From the NCBI GenBank assembly GCA_038373885.1, contig JAWZYV010012253.1, forward strand, positions 124,001 to 188,000: DNA of 64,000 bases, read 5' to 3'. The position numbers and the translations under genes were made by a program. Shown here piece by piece: positions 1-9,909 of this stretch (within the stretch, counting starts at the first letter, position 1; each line of letters opens with the position of its first letter). The notes beneath the pieces were generated by a model. That model saw only the letters and a list, made by a program, of their open reading frames with translations. It did not search any database and was not told the origin of the DNA. The DNA is from Cheiracanthium punctorium (Eukaryota; Arthropoda; Arachnida; Araneae; Cheiracanthiidae).

Positions 1-1008
1 ACATACCGATTGGCATGATCAAAGACAAACGATCATATGTAAGGAAAAAAGACAGCATATACTCAGTGCAGAATTTGAGGAAATGGTTACAACGCGGAAC
101 TCTTGCAATAATACTGTATATTCCTTCCTTTCGATTCTTCTCTGTCAAACGCCCCCTTCTTTAACATTTGCTAAGGCTCAGTCCTTTCTTCCATCTAAAT
201 ATAGTGCCTGCAAAGCTATCTTACTCTTTGCTAAAATATTTTGCACGTCCAGGAGAACTTTCTTCCTTTGACTGTCTATTTTATTACGTTTATCGATAAC
301 CATAATAGAGCCTACCTTCACTATCATTTTGTTGTTGTTGTTACTTTTACATTACATTGTAGCCCTGATCTTAAAGAAACATCAGTTTAGAGTTCACTTT
401 TGCACGATTCAGTACTCAGTGCATCCAGAGCACGTGAGCAAGTGAAATTGGAATTTTTGTTTGACCTTGACCGGTGTTGATTGGAAGCTAACTAAAGTAT
501 CGAGAAGGATCTCATTTTTTTTTAACCCGGTCGGTCAGTAAAATCATGGAGGCGGTGCGCCCTTCTTTAAAGGGTTGGGTAGAACCCTGTTGTTGTAGTA
601 CCGATCAGTAATATTCAAAACAGTGAAAAAATCGTATAGAGAAAATGGTATAGGAAGAGCAGCTTTATTAAAAAATAGCAAATCATACAAATTTCAAAAG
701 TCTGGCGGAATAAGCTTTAAATATGATACGATATCAAAAAAACTTTTTTTCACAAACGAAGGCTCTTACTATTCAATTATTTCCACTACAGTCAGTTAAA
801 AAATTTGATACATAAAGAAATTAAAAAATAAAGAAAAAACATCGATTCGATGTTTTTTCTTTATTTTTTAATTCATGGGCCTGGCGGGGGGGTCTTAATA
901 TATTTTAATTTCCAAAAAATTTTTTTTACAGACATTTGATGTCAATACACTACTTTTCTCACGACAGGCGATTTTGGTTTTTTTAAAAAAGTGAAAAACG
1001 ACCCACCC
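1..1008 (+). mobile_element. 3' part of DNA transposon X, copy 1
   Basis: This is the same sequence as 16271-17270 in the complete element X. It ends with the terminal inverted repeat CGACCCACCC followed by TA (1009-1010). The first ~100 bases carry the decayed C-terminal end of the X protein. From about 120 to 290 the sequence is the inverted copy of 15361-15510. An insertion of roughly 360 bp, also in copy 2, separates the inner and outer parts of the arm. Confidence 0.75.
819..873. repeat. Perfect 27-bp palindrome unique to copy 1
   Basis: The left arm is 819-845, the spacer is one base (846), and the right arm is 847-873, an exact reverse complement of the left arm. In copy 2 (about 17086-17135) the left arm is present, but the right arm is replaced by unrelated sequence containing TTTCACGTATTTGGTGAAAC. 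The palindrome therefore probably arose in copy 1 after the duplication, by copying the left arm backwards. Confidence 0.9.
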
Positions 1009-1012
1009 TAAC

Positions 1013-1597
1013 CAGGGTGCGAATTGACGGGGGGGGATGCCGGGGATTGTCCCTGGCTGAAGAATGTAATATCCCTGGCTAGAGAAATGCTAATTGATCC
1101 CTGCCAGGGATACTATTTATCCCCTGCTGGAGAAATGTTAAAATTAGTCTCTGTCCTTACAAATTCAACAGTACCTAACGATTTTAAGTATTGAAAATAG
1201 AAATTCTTTTATTTACTAGACAAAGGAGCAAGTTACAAACATCCCTTTGAAATCGATATATACATGCCTGATGCTCTTCTCATTCTGCAACAAATGAAGA
1301 CTGCGAAATGAACGAACAAGCGCTGTTCAGCCACGAGCTGAATTTAAGGGTGGACGTAGAATCGACATAGGCAGGAATATATGTGCACAGAAAATCGGAG
1401 GTTGACTTCTGTTTGAATTTAAGTCCCTTCCCAGACATGTTGGCGTTTGCATTTGTCATGTAATACTTAATATATTATGTGAGTGGAGCATTTTACGCCT
1501 TCCCTCCATTTTTTTCCTTATCAAATGTCCCCTCCAGAAGAATGTTTTCTTTCAAATGTCCCCCCCCCCCTGGAGAAAATGTTCAATTCGCACCCTG
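1013..1597. mobile_element. hAT-type MITE family A, copy 1, TSD ACCCTAAC
   Basis: The ends are CAGGGTGCGAATTGA and its inverse TCAATTCGCACCCTG. They are flanked by exact 8-bp duplications ACCCTAAC at 1005-1012 and 1598-1605. An 8-bp TSD and CAGGG ends are typical of hAT elements. About 1049-1145 holds three to four degenerate ~25-bp repeats beginning CCCTGGCTG or CCCCTGCTGGAG. The right end (1515-1585) holds related CCCCTCCAGAAGAATG units, which look like subterminal repeats. No transposase is present, so this is non-autonomous. It sits at the very edge of element X, whose last bases form part of the target duplication. Confidence 0.85.
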
Positions 1598-1809
1598 ACC
1601 CTAACGTACAGTGGACTCGCGCTACAACGCTTTCTGACCTACGCGAATTGGATTTTCGCGGGTTTTTTCACGAGTATGTATTTTGCTAAAACGATCTCCT
1701 CGCCCAGAACACACGAGTTTTCGCCAACAGTAGGAAGTGCCAACATTCATTTATATTCATATATAGGAAATGGCAATATATAGTTAGGGAGAAGATAAAA
1801 CAGTTTGAG

Positions 1810-2873
1810 CAGTGGCGGCTCGTGGGATACAGCAAGTACAGCCGGGCTGCACTTGAAATTATCAGCACATACTTTAAAATAATTTATTCTACTAATTTTC
1901 CTAAATTCAGATTAGAATTGTGGAATTCCTACGGTAAATTAAAAAAATCTCCGAAAAAAACCAAAAAAAAAAAAACAAAAAAAAAAAAAACGTATTGTGG
2001 CCGGATCGCTCATTCAGAAAAAAAGCACTTTAATCTTCCCGCAATTCAATTGGGAAAATCTTTCGTTCAGCCCAGAGCGCTGAAAAGAAAATTGGCAGCA
2101 CCGTTGCCATGACAACGACTACGTCAGCAGCCTCTCCGGCATAGGGAGTATGCAGCTGATACAGCCGATGGAATATTTTCTAATGGCGGCTGAACTTGAG
2201 AACTCGACTAACTGATTCGCTCGGACGAGAAGTGAGGGAGGGGGTAAGGAGAATATATGTTTGGAAAACTCTCGACTTTATATTGCTGAATTTATCAAGA
2301 AGGTAAGCCTGGATAGGCGCTTATGAATGGACAATTACCCATCAAAGCAGTATTGTTTTTAAGTAAGCAAGAACTGGCATTTAGAGGACATGGCGAGCGA
2401 GAAAATTCTTTAAACATGGGAAATTTTAAAGAGCTTTTAAAATTATTGATATCTGAATTAAAACAACGCCTTTTTATGGGGACATCACTGACCGATTCGC
2501 ATGTTTAAAAGAAAGGAGGATTGATTTGACTTATAAAAAATAAGTAAGTTTTCTTTTTTTTTTTTTTTTTTTTTTTTTTTCTTCTCAAGTTATCGTTACA
2601 AAAGAAAATTCTAAGGAAACTTCGAATCAGACACGGATTAATGCAATTTTGAGGCTAAGAGCGGCTGGTTGAAATTTATGTTCATTTTATGGAAGTAAAA
2701 TAGGATCTCTGACATTTTTCATGTAATTTCTTTTTTTTTTTCCTCAGTGAGGGCTTAATCCGCCAGCTTTCGAATTCAGTAACAAAGATTTTCCAATCCT
2801 CTCCGGAGGAAAGGGGGGGGGGGGCTCATATGCTTCCGGCTGCACTAACATTTTTGACCACGGGCCGCCACTG
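1810..2873 (+). mobile_element. ZMYM1-like hAT deletion derivative, copy 1
   Basis: The ends are CAGTGGCGGCTCGTGG and CCACGGGCCGCCACTG, a 16-bp inverted repeat with one mismatch. Exact 8-bp duplications AGTTTGAG lie at 1802-1809 and 2874-2881. It is 1064 bp long and contains only a small piece of transposase (2323-2508), so it is non-autonomous. It inserted into the pogo-type MITE. Related copies are at 13615-14180 and 18075-19149. Confidence 0.92.
2323..2508 (+). pseudogene. hAT transposase fragment (ZMYM1-like)
   Basis: The 61-codon frame contains KQELAFRGHGERENSLNMGN followed by FKELLKL. This resembles the conserved block of hAT transposases related to zinc-finger MYM-type protein 1, which typically reads KQ-x-L-x-FRGH-(D/G)-E...S-x-N-x-GNF-x-E-L-L (from memory of the family). 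Full hAT transposases are about 600-800 residues; only about 55 remain, with no zinc finger and no RNase H-like catalytic core. AAGGTAAGC about 20 bases upstream of the frame could be a relic splice donor. The fragment cannot be functional alone. Confidence 0.8.
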
Positions 2874-3210
2874 AGTTTGAGGGATGTTTATAAGTGTCTA
2901 AAATAACAAATTATGAGTGTTTGGAAAAGTCGTTTATATACCCTATCCCACAATCCGAGATTTTCACTTACGCGAGGGTTCTTGGAACACATCCCTCGCG
3001 CAAGTCAAGACTCCACTGTACTTATAAAACGTATGCACTAAAATAAGCTACACATTTCTTGAAATTTTTAAGTTACTTTTCTTTTTATTTCGTGTTAAAT
3101 ATACTCAATTATAATTTTCAAATTCTTCATCAGATATATTAAATTACATTGTATTAAAATAATCAAAATATATTCAGAAAAGATCGGAAAATGTTTAAAA
3201 ATGGAAAGTT

Positions 3211-3363
3211 CCACACATCGACGCGGGAGAAAAAATAGAAGTGTTTTGTCCCGCACACCAGCTGTAAAACTTGGGCGCGTCTTACAAAATCCTTATTTAC
3301 AACTGATAAAAATGTCCCGCATAAAAACTTTTAAATCTCTGTCTCGTCTCGCGTCAGTCCCTA
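3211..3363. mobile_element. Degenerate hAT end with CGAGAC-type repeats
   Basis: The right edge reads GTCTCGTCTCGCGTCAGTCCCTA, close to the right end of the Ac-like hAT at 8642. A possible left end with CGACGCGGGAG is near 3219. No target-site duplication is visible. This is a decayed short relative, and its left limit is uncertain. Confidence 0.4.
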
Positions 3364-4152
3364 GGAGTTACTCAAAGACCACGTTCTTTTTAAATTAAAA
3401 ACTTTCACAGCAGAGTTTTCGGCAACTTACAAACAAACAAACAAAAAAAGTATCTTTTTTTTTTAAAAAAAAAAGAAAAAAAATACACATACCTTAAATG
3501 AAAACTTTAAGATATTCGTTGGAAGAAATTTTTAAAATATTCTCTTGTAATTGTAAATTTTATACAAACAAAAATTTTGCGTAAAGTAAATGAGTCTAAC
3601 TTGTTTTCATATACATGATGAACGTGTAGTCCCTTTTGAGAGAGTGGGAAAAATACTTAAGCAGAGTCTGATTAATACTTTATTTTATTATTATTAAAAG
3701 TTATCAAATCTTCCAAGAGAAATTTTGCCCTTTTTCTTTCCATGGTACTTTCTATCCGAATCCAGGTGATCCAAAAGCTAATGTTTAAAGTGTATGCTGG
3801 TGCATATTAAGTTTCACTTTTTCTATTTCTAACATTTAATATCGTTTAGTAGATTTTTTATTGATGAAATCATCATTACAGCAAAAGATTAATATTTTCC
3901 TTTCTTGCACAAGGAATTCTGGCTATTTTTTTAAAGCTATTTTCTTCTATACCAAGACATCTATAATATTTCCACTCACCAAAAAAGGCAGATTTTCAAG
4001 TATATGTTTTCGTTTTTTCTAAATTCAGTGTATTTTTCATCCAATGAGCACCAGTTGGTTTATTTATTTATTATATTATTGTTCTTAACAATTGCATTGA
4101 AAAATAATTAAAAGTAATTTGTAAATTTGAAATATATGTATAAACTATGCCC

Positions 4153-4192
<40 letters not shown>

Positions 4193-4287
4193 TGGAATTT
4201 AGATTTTGCGCAATTACACGAAAACTTTTGAAATTAATTTGGCAACGCTAGCACCGTTTGAATTTAAACAATACTGAAAACTTATTT
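3364..4287. other. Unannotated AT-rich stretch with a TAG microsatellite
   Basis: I see no coding or transposon signature, apart from a (TAG)n tract of about 13 units at 4153-4192. Confidence 0.6.
4153..4192. repeat. (TAG)n microsatellite
   Basis: About thirteen uninterrupted TAG units. Confidence 0.97.
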
Positions 4288-5139
4288 TTAATAAACTAGG
4301 GGCGCCAAGGCCCCCAGACTCGCTACGCTCGCTTTTCGTGTGAGGCATTCGGCCCCTAAGGCTTATTCGTAAAAAAGACATAATTTCAACAGCCGAAGAT
4401 TAGATCAGATAGATTGTTAGTGAGCTACACATTGCTTGGTTCTTGCATGTTCATTGGTACATAAAAATTTAAACTTCACACTACAGTAGACCCCCTCCCC
4501 ATCATAACACAAAAGATATTTTGTTATGGGAATCCGCGTTGTACGGGTCCTGAGCTATACTCCACCTGGAGTGCGGACTCCGCTTATAATCGCTGGAAAA
4601 ATTATTTGCACTCCTCAGAAACACAATGATATTTAATGTTGCCATTCAAAAGTTATATTAATTAGGAGCTAAAGTGTAATAAAATCATAACATCTGTTTC
4701 AGCTGTATTTTTAATAATGTAAAACCTATTGGACACCTTGCGAATTTGCCACCCATGGCGATTTTTCATTATTTGGCGACTTGCGTACGTGTAAAGTTAA
4801 TAAAAGCTACGGAACAGATAGGATAGCTTGCCATCAATGGCGACTTTTCATTATTTGGCGGTTTACACATGCTCACAACCTATAATTACTGTTCATTTAA
4901 GGTTACCGGAAAACCGTTATCCATATTTTCATTTACATAATCGTTTGCAGATTGGCGTACTTAGCATCACGAATTATACCATCTCGTCGCGCTAGCAAAT
5001 ATCCAAAATGTACTATAACTGCTATAATGTCATAGTTAACGCCGCTAAATATTTCTACTGGTAGCAAATAATCCAGCTGGACCGAACCGGCTTTAAAATA
5101 ATCTGCATTTTAATTATTTCTCATTTTCAAGATATTAGT
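4288..5139 (+). repeat. Interspersed repeat R1, copy A, left part
   Basis: This aligns in inverted orientation with about 58010-58660. Shared blocks include the CGCTACGCTCGC motif, AGCTACACATTGCTTGG, repeated segments CCAT-GGCGA and ATTATTTGGCG, and GTTACCGGAAAACCGTTATCCAT. Identity is perhaps 80-88 percent by eye. It is interrupted by a 222-bp insertion (4484-4705) and then by the hAT at 5140. No reading frame is conserved between the copies, so it looks like a non-coding part of an old mobile element. Its class is unknown. Confidence 0.75.
4484..4705. mobile_element. TA-flanked short element inside R1, with an empty site
   Basis: The left end CAGTAGACCCCC follows TA (4482-4483), and the right end GTTTCAGCTG precedes TA (4706-4707). 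The R1 copy at 58 kb lacks this segment: removing it joins AAACTTCACAC-TA-TTTTTAATAATG, which matches the uninterrupted copy read in reverse (near 58460-58490). Terminal similarity is weak, so the family is uncertain; pogo/Tc1-type is most likely. Confidence 0.6.
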
Positions 5140-5149
5140 TAGGGATGGA

Positions 5150-5305
5150 CGCGAGACGAGAATCGGGGCTGTCTCGTCTCGTCTCGCAGTGGTAAACATC
5201 TGTCTCGTCTCGCGTCTCGTCTCGTCTCGCAAACACTGTGTCTCGTCTCGCGTCTCTCAAAGAAATTGCTGTCTCGTCTCGCGTGAAACGTCTCGCGAGT
5301 CTCGC
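5150..5305. repeat. GTCTCG/CGAGAC cluster at the left hAT end
   Basis: There are many copies of GTCTCG, often as GTCTCGTCTCGC. hAT transposases bind clusters of short subterminal motifs (for example AAACGG in Ac), so these are candidate binding sites by analogy. Confidence 0.85.
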
Positions 5306-5522
5306 AAAATTAAGGACTGCGATTTCGTTACCATTTTATACTAACTTATTATTGGGATTTTATTGAAAATTAATATTAATAATTATTATTACTTACATAT
5401 AGCCACATTAGTAGATATATTAATAACTATATCAGCATATATCGGCATTTGAAGTAAAAGAAATTGAGATTTAATCCGTATATATAATGTCACACCAAAA
5501 ATATAGTATTTATTTTTATTTA

Positions 5523-5600
5523 CTAGCTGCGTGCCCGTTCTTCGCACTGTAGTAAACGAAAATTTTCCTAACATGAGTAATTTCAATTAATTCCAGTGGT
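5523..5600 (-). mobile_element. Helitron-like 3' end on the minus strand
   Basis: Read on the minus strand, the sequence ends GGGCACGCAGCTAG followed by T, the CAGCTAG-T ending seen at the Helitron at 51201. A second, similar end (GCTGCGCACCCGCTCTTC on plus) begins near 5877. The other end of these elements is not visible. Confidence 0.45.
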
Positions 5601-5974
5601 GTGGAATCTAAAATAAAAGCAAAATTATTTGACTCTTGATGTAAAGTTTGCGTCATGAGTATTAACCTGGCATCATTGCAATATAATGACTCAAAAAAAC
5701 TACGTCAGTGCCATTCGCGATTAGAAAAGTGAAAAGCTTAGCCAGTTTGCAGAGAACTCCCGACTTTCAAAATGTGTTATTTCTACATCATACTGTACTT
5801 CTACATCATACTGTTCAAGTTGTAGCATTAAATACCTCAGACACTACATGAAATGGACAACCGTTTGTTTTAAAATAGCTGCGCACCCGCTCTTCATACG
5901 AGAAGTATAGCGAATATTTTACTAAAATCACATCTGCATGAGACAAAACAGATTTTTTTTTTTTTTTTTTTTTT

Positions 5975-6110
5975 TTAAGTTCAAGTAATCTCCTCTGTTG
6001 AAATTACTGCGGGATATATTAACGCAAATTAGAATTACTTATCGTTCAGTTGGTTGTAAGATAACCCTTGAAAAATTATAAACAGAACACTTTTAGTCTT
6101 TATTAAATCT
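5975..6110. repeat. Dispersed repeat shared with 47433-47580
   Basis: Shared blocks include CTGTTGAAA-TACTGCGG, ATTACTTATCG and AGTTGGTTGTAA/AGTTAGTTGTAA, at moderate identity. It lies just inside the Helitron-like ends and may belong to the same element. Confidence 0.5.
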
Positions 6111-7327
6111 CTACTATTTACTTTAACGTCAATTTCAAGTCTCTAAAATATGTGTAATTTTTATATTAATGAAAACAAGATTATATTAACGATAATTATA
6201 ATTATTTGCCTAATATTTCCAATAACATTACCGTGTGTGCATTTTTAGATTTCATTATAGTATCTCAGTTGGTTAATAGACGTCTTATTTTTTGTTTATA
6301 TTTTAAATTACTGAACAGTTAATTTGTTGACGACTATCCGTTTGTACTTTTCCACAATAATTTTTAGCGATAGTACTACAGTCGTTATGGTCGCCCTGTT
6401 TACAGAAAAATTAAACCATAATCCCCCTAATGTATATCCAGTGTGGATTTTTTTTTTAAATGAAAAGACATCTAACAGGCGAAGATAATTTTAGAATAGG
6501 AACCCAACTGCAAGATAAAATGATGGGGAGGAAAAAAATTTATAAAAGTTTTGTAAGCCGAAGGAAGGGAAAACATGATAATATAAACGAAAAGAGAAAT
6601 AGTTTTTAAAAAAATTGCTTGCGTTTCTTTCCGTCCGATATTAATATATAAGAATAAAAAATGTCATTTTAATCTCTTTAAAATAGGCCAACAATAGGGA
6701 TTTAACCGCCCCTAGAAAGTTGTTACCAGGGTTGGCGCCCCCCCCCCCTACGCACGCCGCAACGTGCGGGAAAGTTTGAGGATAATATCGGTACAAGGAT
6801 ATTTCAACCAAGGATATTCAACCATATTTCAACCTACTCAGACTAAGCATCAATGCGAATGCAAGTTGCTCTACTTCTAATCTCTCTCTGATATACCCGA
6901 AACCCGATTATCACAGGGGCAAGGGGGGGCGGTAGTCGGGTGCCCCTGAAGAAAAAGGGGGGCCCATATATATCCCGATTATCTAAATTATAAATTCATA
7001 TGTACTGAAATAGTAATTGTGGGGAAAAAACTGAATTTCCTCTATAATATAGGTATTACCTAATTGTCTATCACTAGATCAAGTTAGAGATATTTTTTTG
7101 GGGTGATAAATACGATTTGATTAAAGTACAAAAACTACAGTTAACTGAAATGCAATTTTCGAGTACAACAGCGGTCAAAACTGGGTTAAAATGCTTAAAA
7201 AAGGGGGGCTCAGTAAAGGGGCTTAATGTGTAAAAAAGGGGATAGTAAGGGGGGCCCCAAACTTCATAAGCGTAAAGTTTTCAAAATTATTTGGGGGGCC
7301 GGGCCCCACAACCACATATATTCACGT

Positions 7328-7481
7328 CAGTGGCGTAGTAAAGGGGGTTCATAACACCCCCATGAGGAATTTTTTGCGATACAAAATGTATATTCTTCAC
7401 TCCTTATCATACACCCGTATACATATATGTGTGTTTCAGAAGTCGTTACCCCCACATGAAAAATTTCTGGCTACGCCACTG
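7328..7481. mobile_element. hAT MITE family B, TSD ATTCACGT
   Basis: The ends are CAGTGGCGTAG and CTACGCCACTG, with exact 8-bp duplications ATTCACGT at 7320-7327 and 7482-7489. The body (TTCATAACACCCCCATGAGG ... CATGAAAAATTTCTGGCTACG) matches the copies at 55643-55814 and 62717-62885. It is 154 bp and non-coding. Confidence 0.92.
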
Positions 7482-7501
7482 ATTCACGTACATATAGCTT
7501 A

Positions 7502-7686
7502 GTCATAGCTGCCAACTACTACGGAATATAATTAACCACTTTTTCTAAATGACTTTTCGGCTTAAAATATAGCAACATTTTTGTGCTGCGTGCACGAGCT
7601 GGTTACTATTTTGAAAAAAATAATTAAAAAATATTCTGTTTACAAAAAATGATTAATTATATTTCGTAGTAGTTGGCAGCTATGAC
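7502..7686. mobile_element. PIF/Harbinger-type MITE, TSD TTA
   Basis: The inverted repeats are about 37 bp, starting GTCATAGCTGCCAACTACTA on the left with its near-perfect inverse on the right. They are flanked by TTA at 7499-7501 and 7687-7689. A 3-bp TTA target is typical of PIF/Harbinger (Tourist-like) MITEs. It is 185 bp with no coding. Confidence 0.8.
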
Positions 7687-7707
7687 TTACTATATATAAG
7701 TGTAAAT

Positions 7708-7760
7708 TATTGGAGGTGCTTGAGCTCTATGGGTCTATAGAATTCTACACCTATGAAGGT
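7708..7760. repeat. Short dispersed repeat, paired with 8136-8192
   Basis: Both copies share TTATTGG-GG--GCT-GAGCTC, then GGG-C-ATA-AA-TCTAC-CCTATG. They probably represent the same end of an old mobile element duplicated within the hAT interior. Confidence 0.5.
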
Positions 7761-8135
7761 AATTATCCATGTTAATACCTTTCTACCGTGTTATAAGTTA
7801 AAAATAGAAGCAAAGTAAAAAATCCAAAGGAGGAAAAAATTTTTTTTTCGATGAGATGGTGCATTTTAGACACATCTGAACTTTTCTTCATTTCATACTT
7901 TACATTGCACAATCTGATTTTAATTAACCAGAGCCTGGCGAGGGCAGCTTATAGTAACATTGTGTGTTACATGGCGTCACAATGAATACTAAATCATGAT
8001 TGAAATCAAAAGAAGAAAATTTTTAAAAGTAAAGGTTTTTTTAAACGTTTGTAAATGGAGTGAAATACTTTTTTTATGTTAGTATAAATTCGTTTTCTGT
8101 ATTGAGTGGTAAATTATTGGGTGGGCTCAGCCCCT

Positions 8136-8192
8136 ATTCGCAATTTATTGGGGGGGCTCGAGCTCCACGGGCCCATATAACTCTACGCCTAT
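8136..8192. repeat. Short dispersed repeat, paired with 7708-7760
   Basis: Second copy of the motif ending in CTCTACGCCTATGCC. Confidence 0.5.
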
Positions 8193-8484
8193 GCCAAACT
8201 TAATGCCCCGGGCCCCGTCTAAAAGTGGTCAGATTTGAACATACCGTACCGCCTTTCCTATTTACTTATTATTTTTCTTTCAACTCTTCTCTGTTTTCTT
8301 TTTTTTTCCCGCCTCTTTATTTATCCTCTCCTTTGTGTGTTTTGTATATCTCTCGTCTGTTCTAATTTTAAATGTTACGTGTTTGTGCGTATTGTAGAGT
8401 GCTGATAGTATACCAGGACCGAAAACGAAGGAGACGCAAGTTAAACGGTAGAGGCTTCAGGCAAATTGTCGCTTTTCAGATCGT

Positions 8485-8642
8485 ATTTATGCGAGACGGA
8501 AAAAAATGCGAGAATTCTCGCGCGAGACAAGACTCTGTCTCGTCTCGCGTCTCGTCCCGCAAAATATTTTCTTTCTCGTCTCGCGAGACAATGCGAGAAC
8601 GCGAGACAATGCGAGAATTCTCGCGTCTCGCGTCCATCCCTA
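8485..8642. repeat. GTCTCG/CGAGAC cluster at the right hAT end
   Basis: This is the inverted counterpart of 5150-5305, with motifs in both orientations. Open frames across it on both strands are by-products of the repeat. Confidence 0.85.
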
Positions 8643-9075
8643 ATATTAGTTATTCTATTTTGGAAAAACGAATAATCGCTCATTCTAAACTCCTGTTGTC
8701 TAAGCGAACTTACTATTTGAAAATTGTCAACTTTGTGTAACACATTTTGAGTTACTTATTTCATATAGTTTTTATTTTGGCGTAAAATGGGGGTAGTTCT
8801 AACTCATGTTTGTAAATTTCACGCGATTCTAGATATTTGGAAACGCTTTGTTGCAAAGGAATGAATGATTTTATGCCAAATCTGGCAACCATTCTGTTTA
8901 TTTTTCCAGTTTTTTATTAATATCTTCTAAAATAATTCGATTTTCGAAATTTAAGTCAGCTTATCAGGTTCCTCGGAATTTTTCGAATCTGTGGGCACCT
9001 TAATCGAAACTCAAATCCCCACGGTTTAGGAGGAGATAGGCCAGCAAGCTTTGACAGCGACAGCTGCCTTTATTT
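8643..9075 (+). repeat. Interspersed repeat R1, copy A, right part
   Basis: This continues R1 after the hAT and aligns in inverse with about 57440-57905. Shared blocks include TTAGTTATTCT-TTTTGGAAAA, AAACTCCTGTT-TCTAAG, CTTTGTGTAACACA-TTTGA, TTTATGCCAAATCTGGCAACC and ATTTAAGTCAGCTTA. The 57 kb copy has about 110 bp between the two R1 halves that are absent here, so a small deletion or insertion also separates the copies. Confidence 0.75.
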
Positions 9076-9390
9076 TTTTTTTAGAATAGAGAGATTCGCG
9101 GCAATCAGAAAAGCATTGCATTAGTGATTATTAGTGAGTACAGATCAATACCAATCAGTGCCAATTCATACTCCCGATTTAAAAAGCAATTATATAGGAA
9201 ATACATAAATAAACTGGGGTTTTTTTGCGCAATCTAAACAATTTATTATTTTATTATTATTTTCTTTCTTTTTCATATAACATTTTTTATCGCTTAAAAA
9301 ATCACTTTAAAACATTTAATTACTTGATTCTTTTTAAAATCTAAGCTAAGCAGGTTTCATAAAAAAAAACAGCATCAACAAAATAAGCGA
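9076..9390. other. Unannotated AT-rich stretch
   Basis: No coding or repeat signature is recognised. Confidence 0.5.
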
Positions 9391-9909
9391 GTGACAACAA
9401 GAAGTGAGAAAATAAAATGTTCTGTATGCGAGGGAGTGAGGGGGATGATCGTTTTGTTTGTAGGGGGAAGTGGCGTGAGGGATGCGGAAACCAAAGTTGA
9501 AAATGCTTTCGGTCACGGTTGGGCAGAGAGAAGGGATGGATTCTTCACGAAATCGTCGACCTCTGAGAATTGCCGGAGACAAGGCGTTTGGGAGAGGCGT
9601 TTTGGGTGCCTCCTTCCAGCACGAGTTCGATGCATTTCCCTCGGGTGGAGGCCTCGCGTTGACGATCTTTTGGACGCCATGACGTGCATGGTTGGTGGTG
9701 GAACTGCTGGTGATGACTTTGGGCTGAGCCAGGCCGGACAGTTGTTACACCAAGGAAAGATAAATCATGCCAAACGCATAGGGGTGCAGTGGGGTAAGGC
9801 AGGGCCTTCTATATTGTACTCACCGGGCCTGCTCCTTGAAAAGAAGGAGTCTCGAAATGGGTCCGGTTTGTTCCGCTGGATATATGGAATACTGAGCAAA
9901 TACCTTTAA
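9391..9909 (+). other. Unrecognised 172-codon open frame in a GC-richer island
   Basis: This is an open frame in a patch clearly richer in G and C than its surroundings. I recognise no domain, signal peptide or membrane segment. The minus strand is also largely open across the same patch, as expected when GC-rich DNA lacks stop codons, so the frame alone is weak evidence for coding. The stretch 9790-9850, read on the minus strand (GCAGGCCCGGTGAGTACAAT), resembles 12130-12172 on the plus strand, so part of it belongs to a dispersed repeat. It may be a degraded mobile element or an exon remnant. Confidence 0.25.

Larger units (their letters stand above)
1..2873 (+). repeat. Copy 1 of a direct duplication of at least 2.87 kb
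   Basis: Position 1 aligns with 16271, and the match runs through a transposon cluster to the end of a hAT element at 2873 (19149 in copy 2). The first 1.8 kb differ by roughly one substitution per hundred bases by eye, plus small indels. The hAT part (1810-2873) differs much more. Copy 1 is cut by the window edge, so the left boundary of the duplication is not visible. The copies are direct repeats 16.27 kb apart. They have no TG...CA ends and no retroviral coding region between them, so they are not LTRs. Confidence 0.9.
1609..3018. mobile_element. TA-flanked pogo/Tc1-type MITE split by a hAT element
   Basis: The left end CAGTGGACTCGCGC is preceded by TA (1607-1608). The right end GACTCCACTG is followed by TA (3019-3020). 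Removing the hAT insertion at 1810-2873 and one 8-bp duplication leaves a short element of roughly 340 bp. TA duplication and CAGTGG ends fit the Tc1/mariner/pogo superfamily. No coding capacity is seen. Copy 2 keeps only the left half. Confidence 0.75.
5140..8642. mobile_element. 3.5 kb Ac-like hAT element, TSD ATATTAGT
   Basis: The ends are TAGGGATGGACGCGAGACGAG and its inverse, ending CGCGTCCATCCCTA. Exact 8-bp duplications ATATTAGT lie at 5132-5139 and 8643-8650. TAGGGATG ends and an 8-bp TSD are classic for Ac/hAT. Both subterminal regions are packed with GTCTCG/CGAGAC motifs. No recognisable transposase frame remains inside. The interior carries later insertions, including a hAT MITE (7328-7481), a Harbinger-type MITE (7502-7686) and Helitron-like ends (5523, 5877), so the element is old and non-autonomous. 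It inserted into repeat R1. Confidence 0.88.

Noticed and set aside
83..271. 62-codon frame repeated at 16353-16541 and in inverse at 15366-15614
   Set aside because: It is the antisense of the DRKD-containing part of element X; its similarity between copies reflects the repeated DNA, not selection on this frame.
1822..2112. 96-codon frame repeated at 13627-13926
   Set aside because: It lies in the non-coding left end of the hAT element and starts within its terminal repeat; frames differ between copies.
8372..8743. Open frames of 100-122 codons on both strands
   Set aside because: They are translations of the CGAGAC/GTCTCG subterminal repeat of the hAT element.
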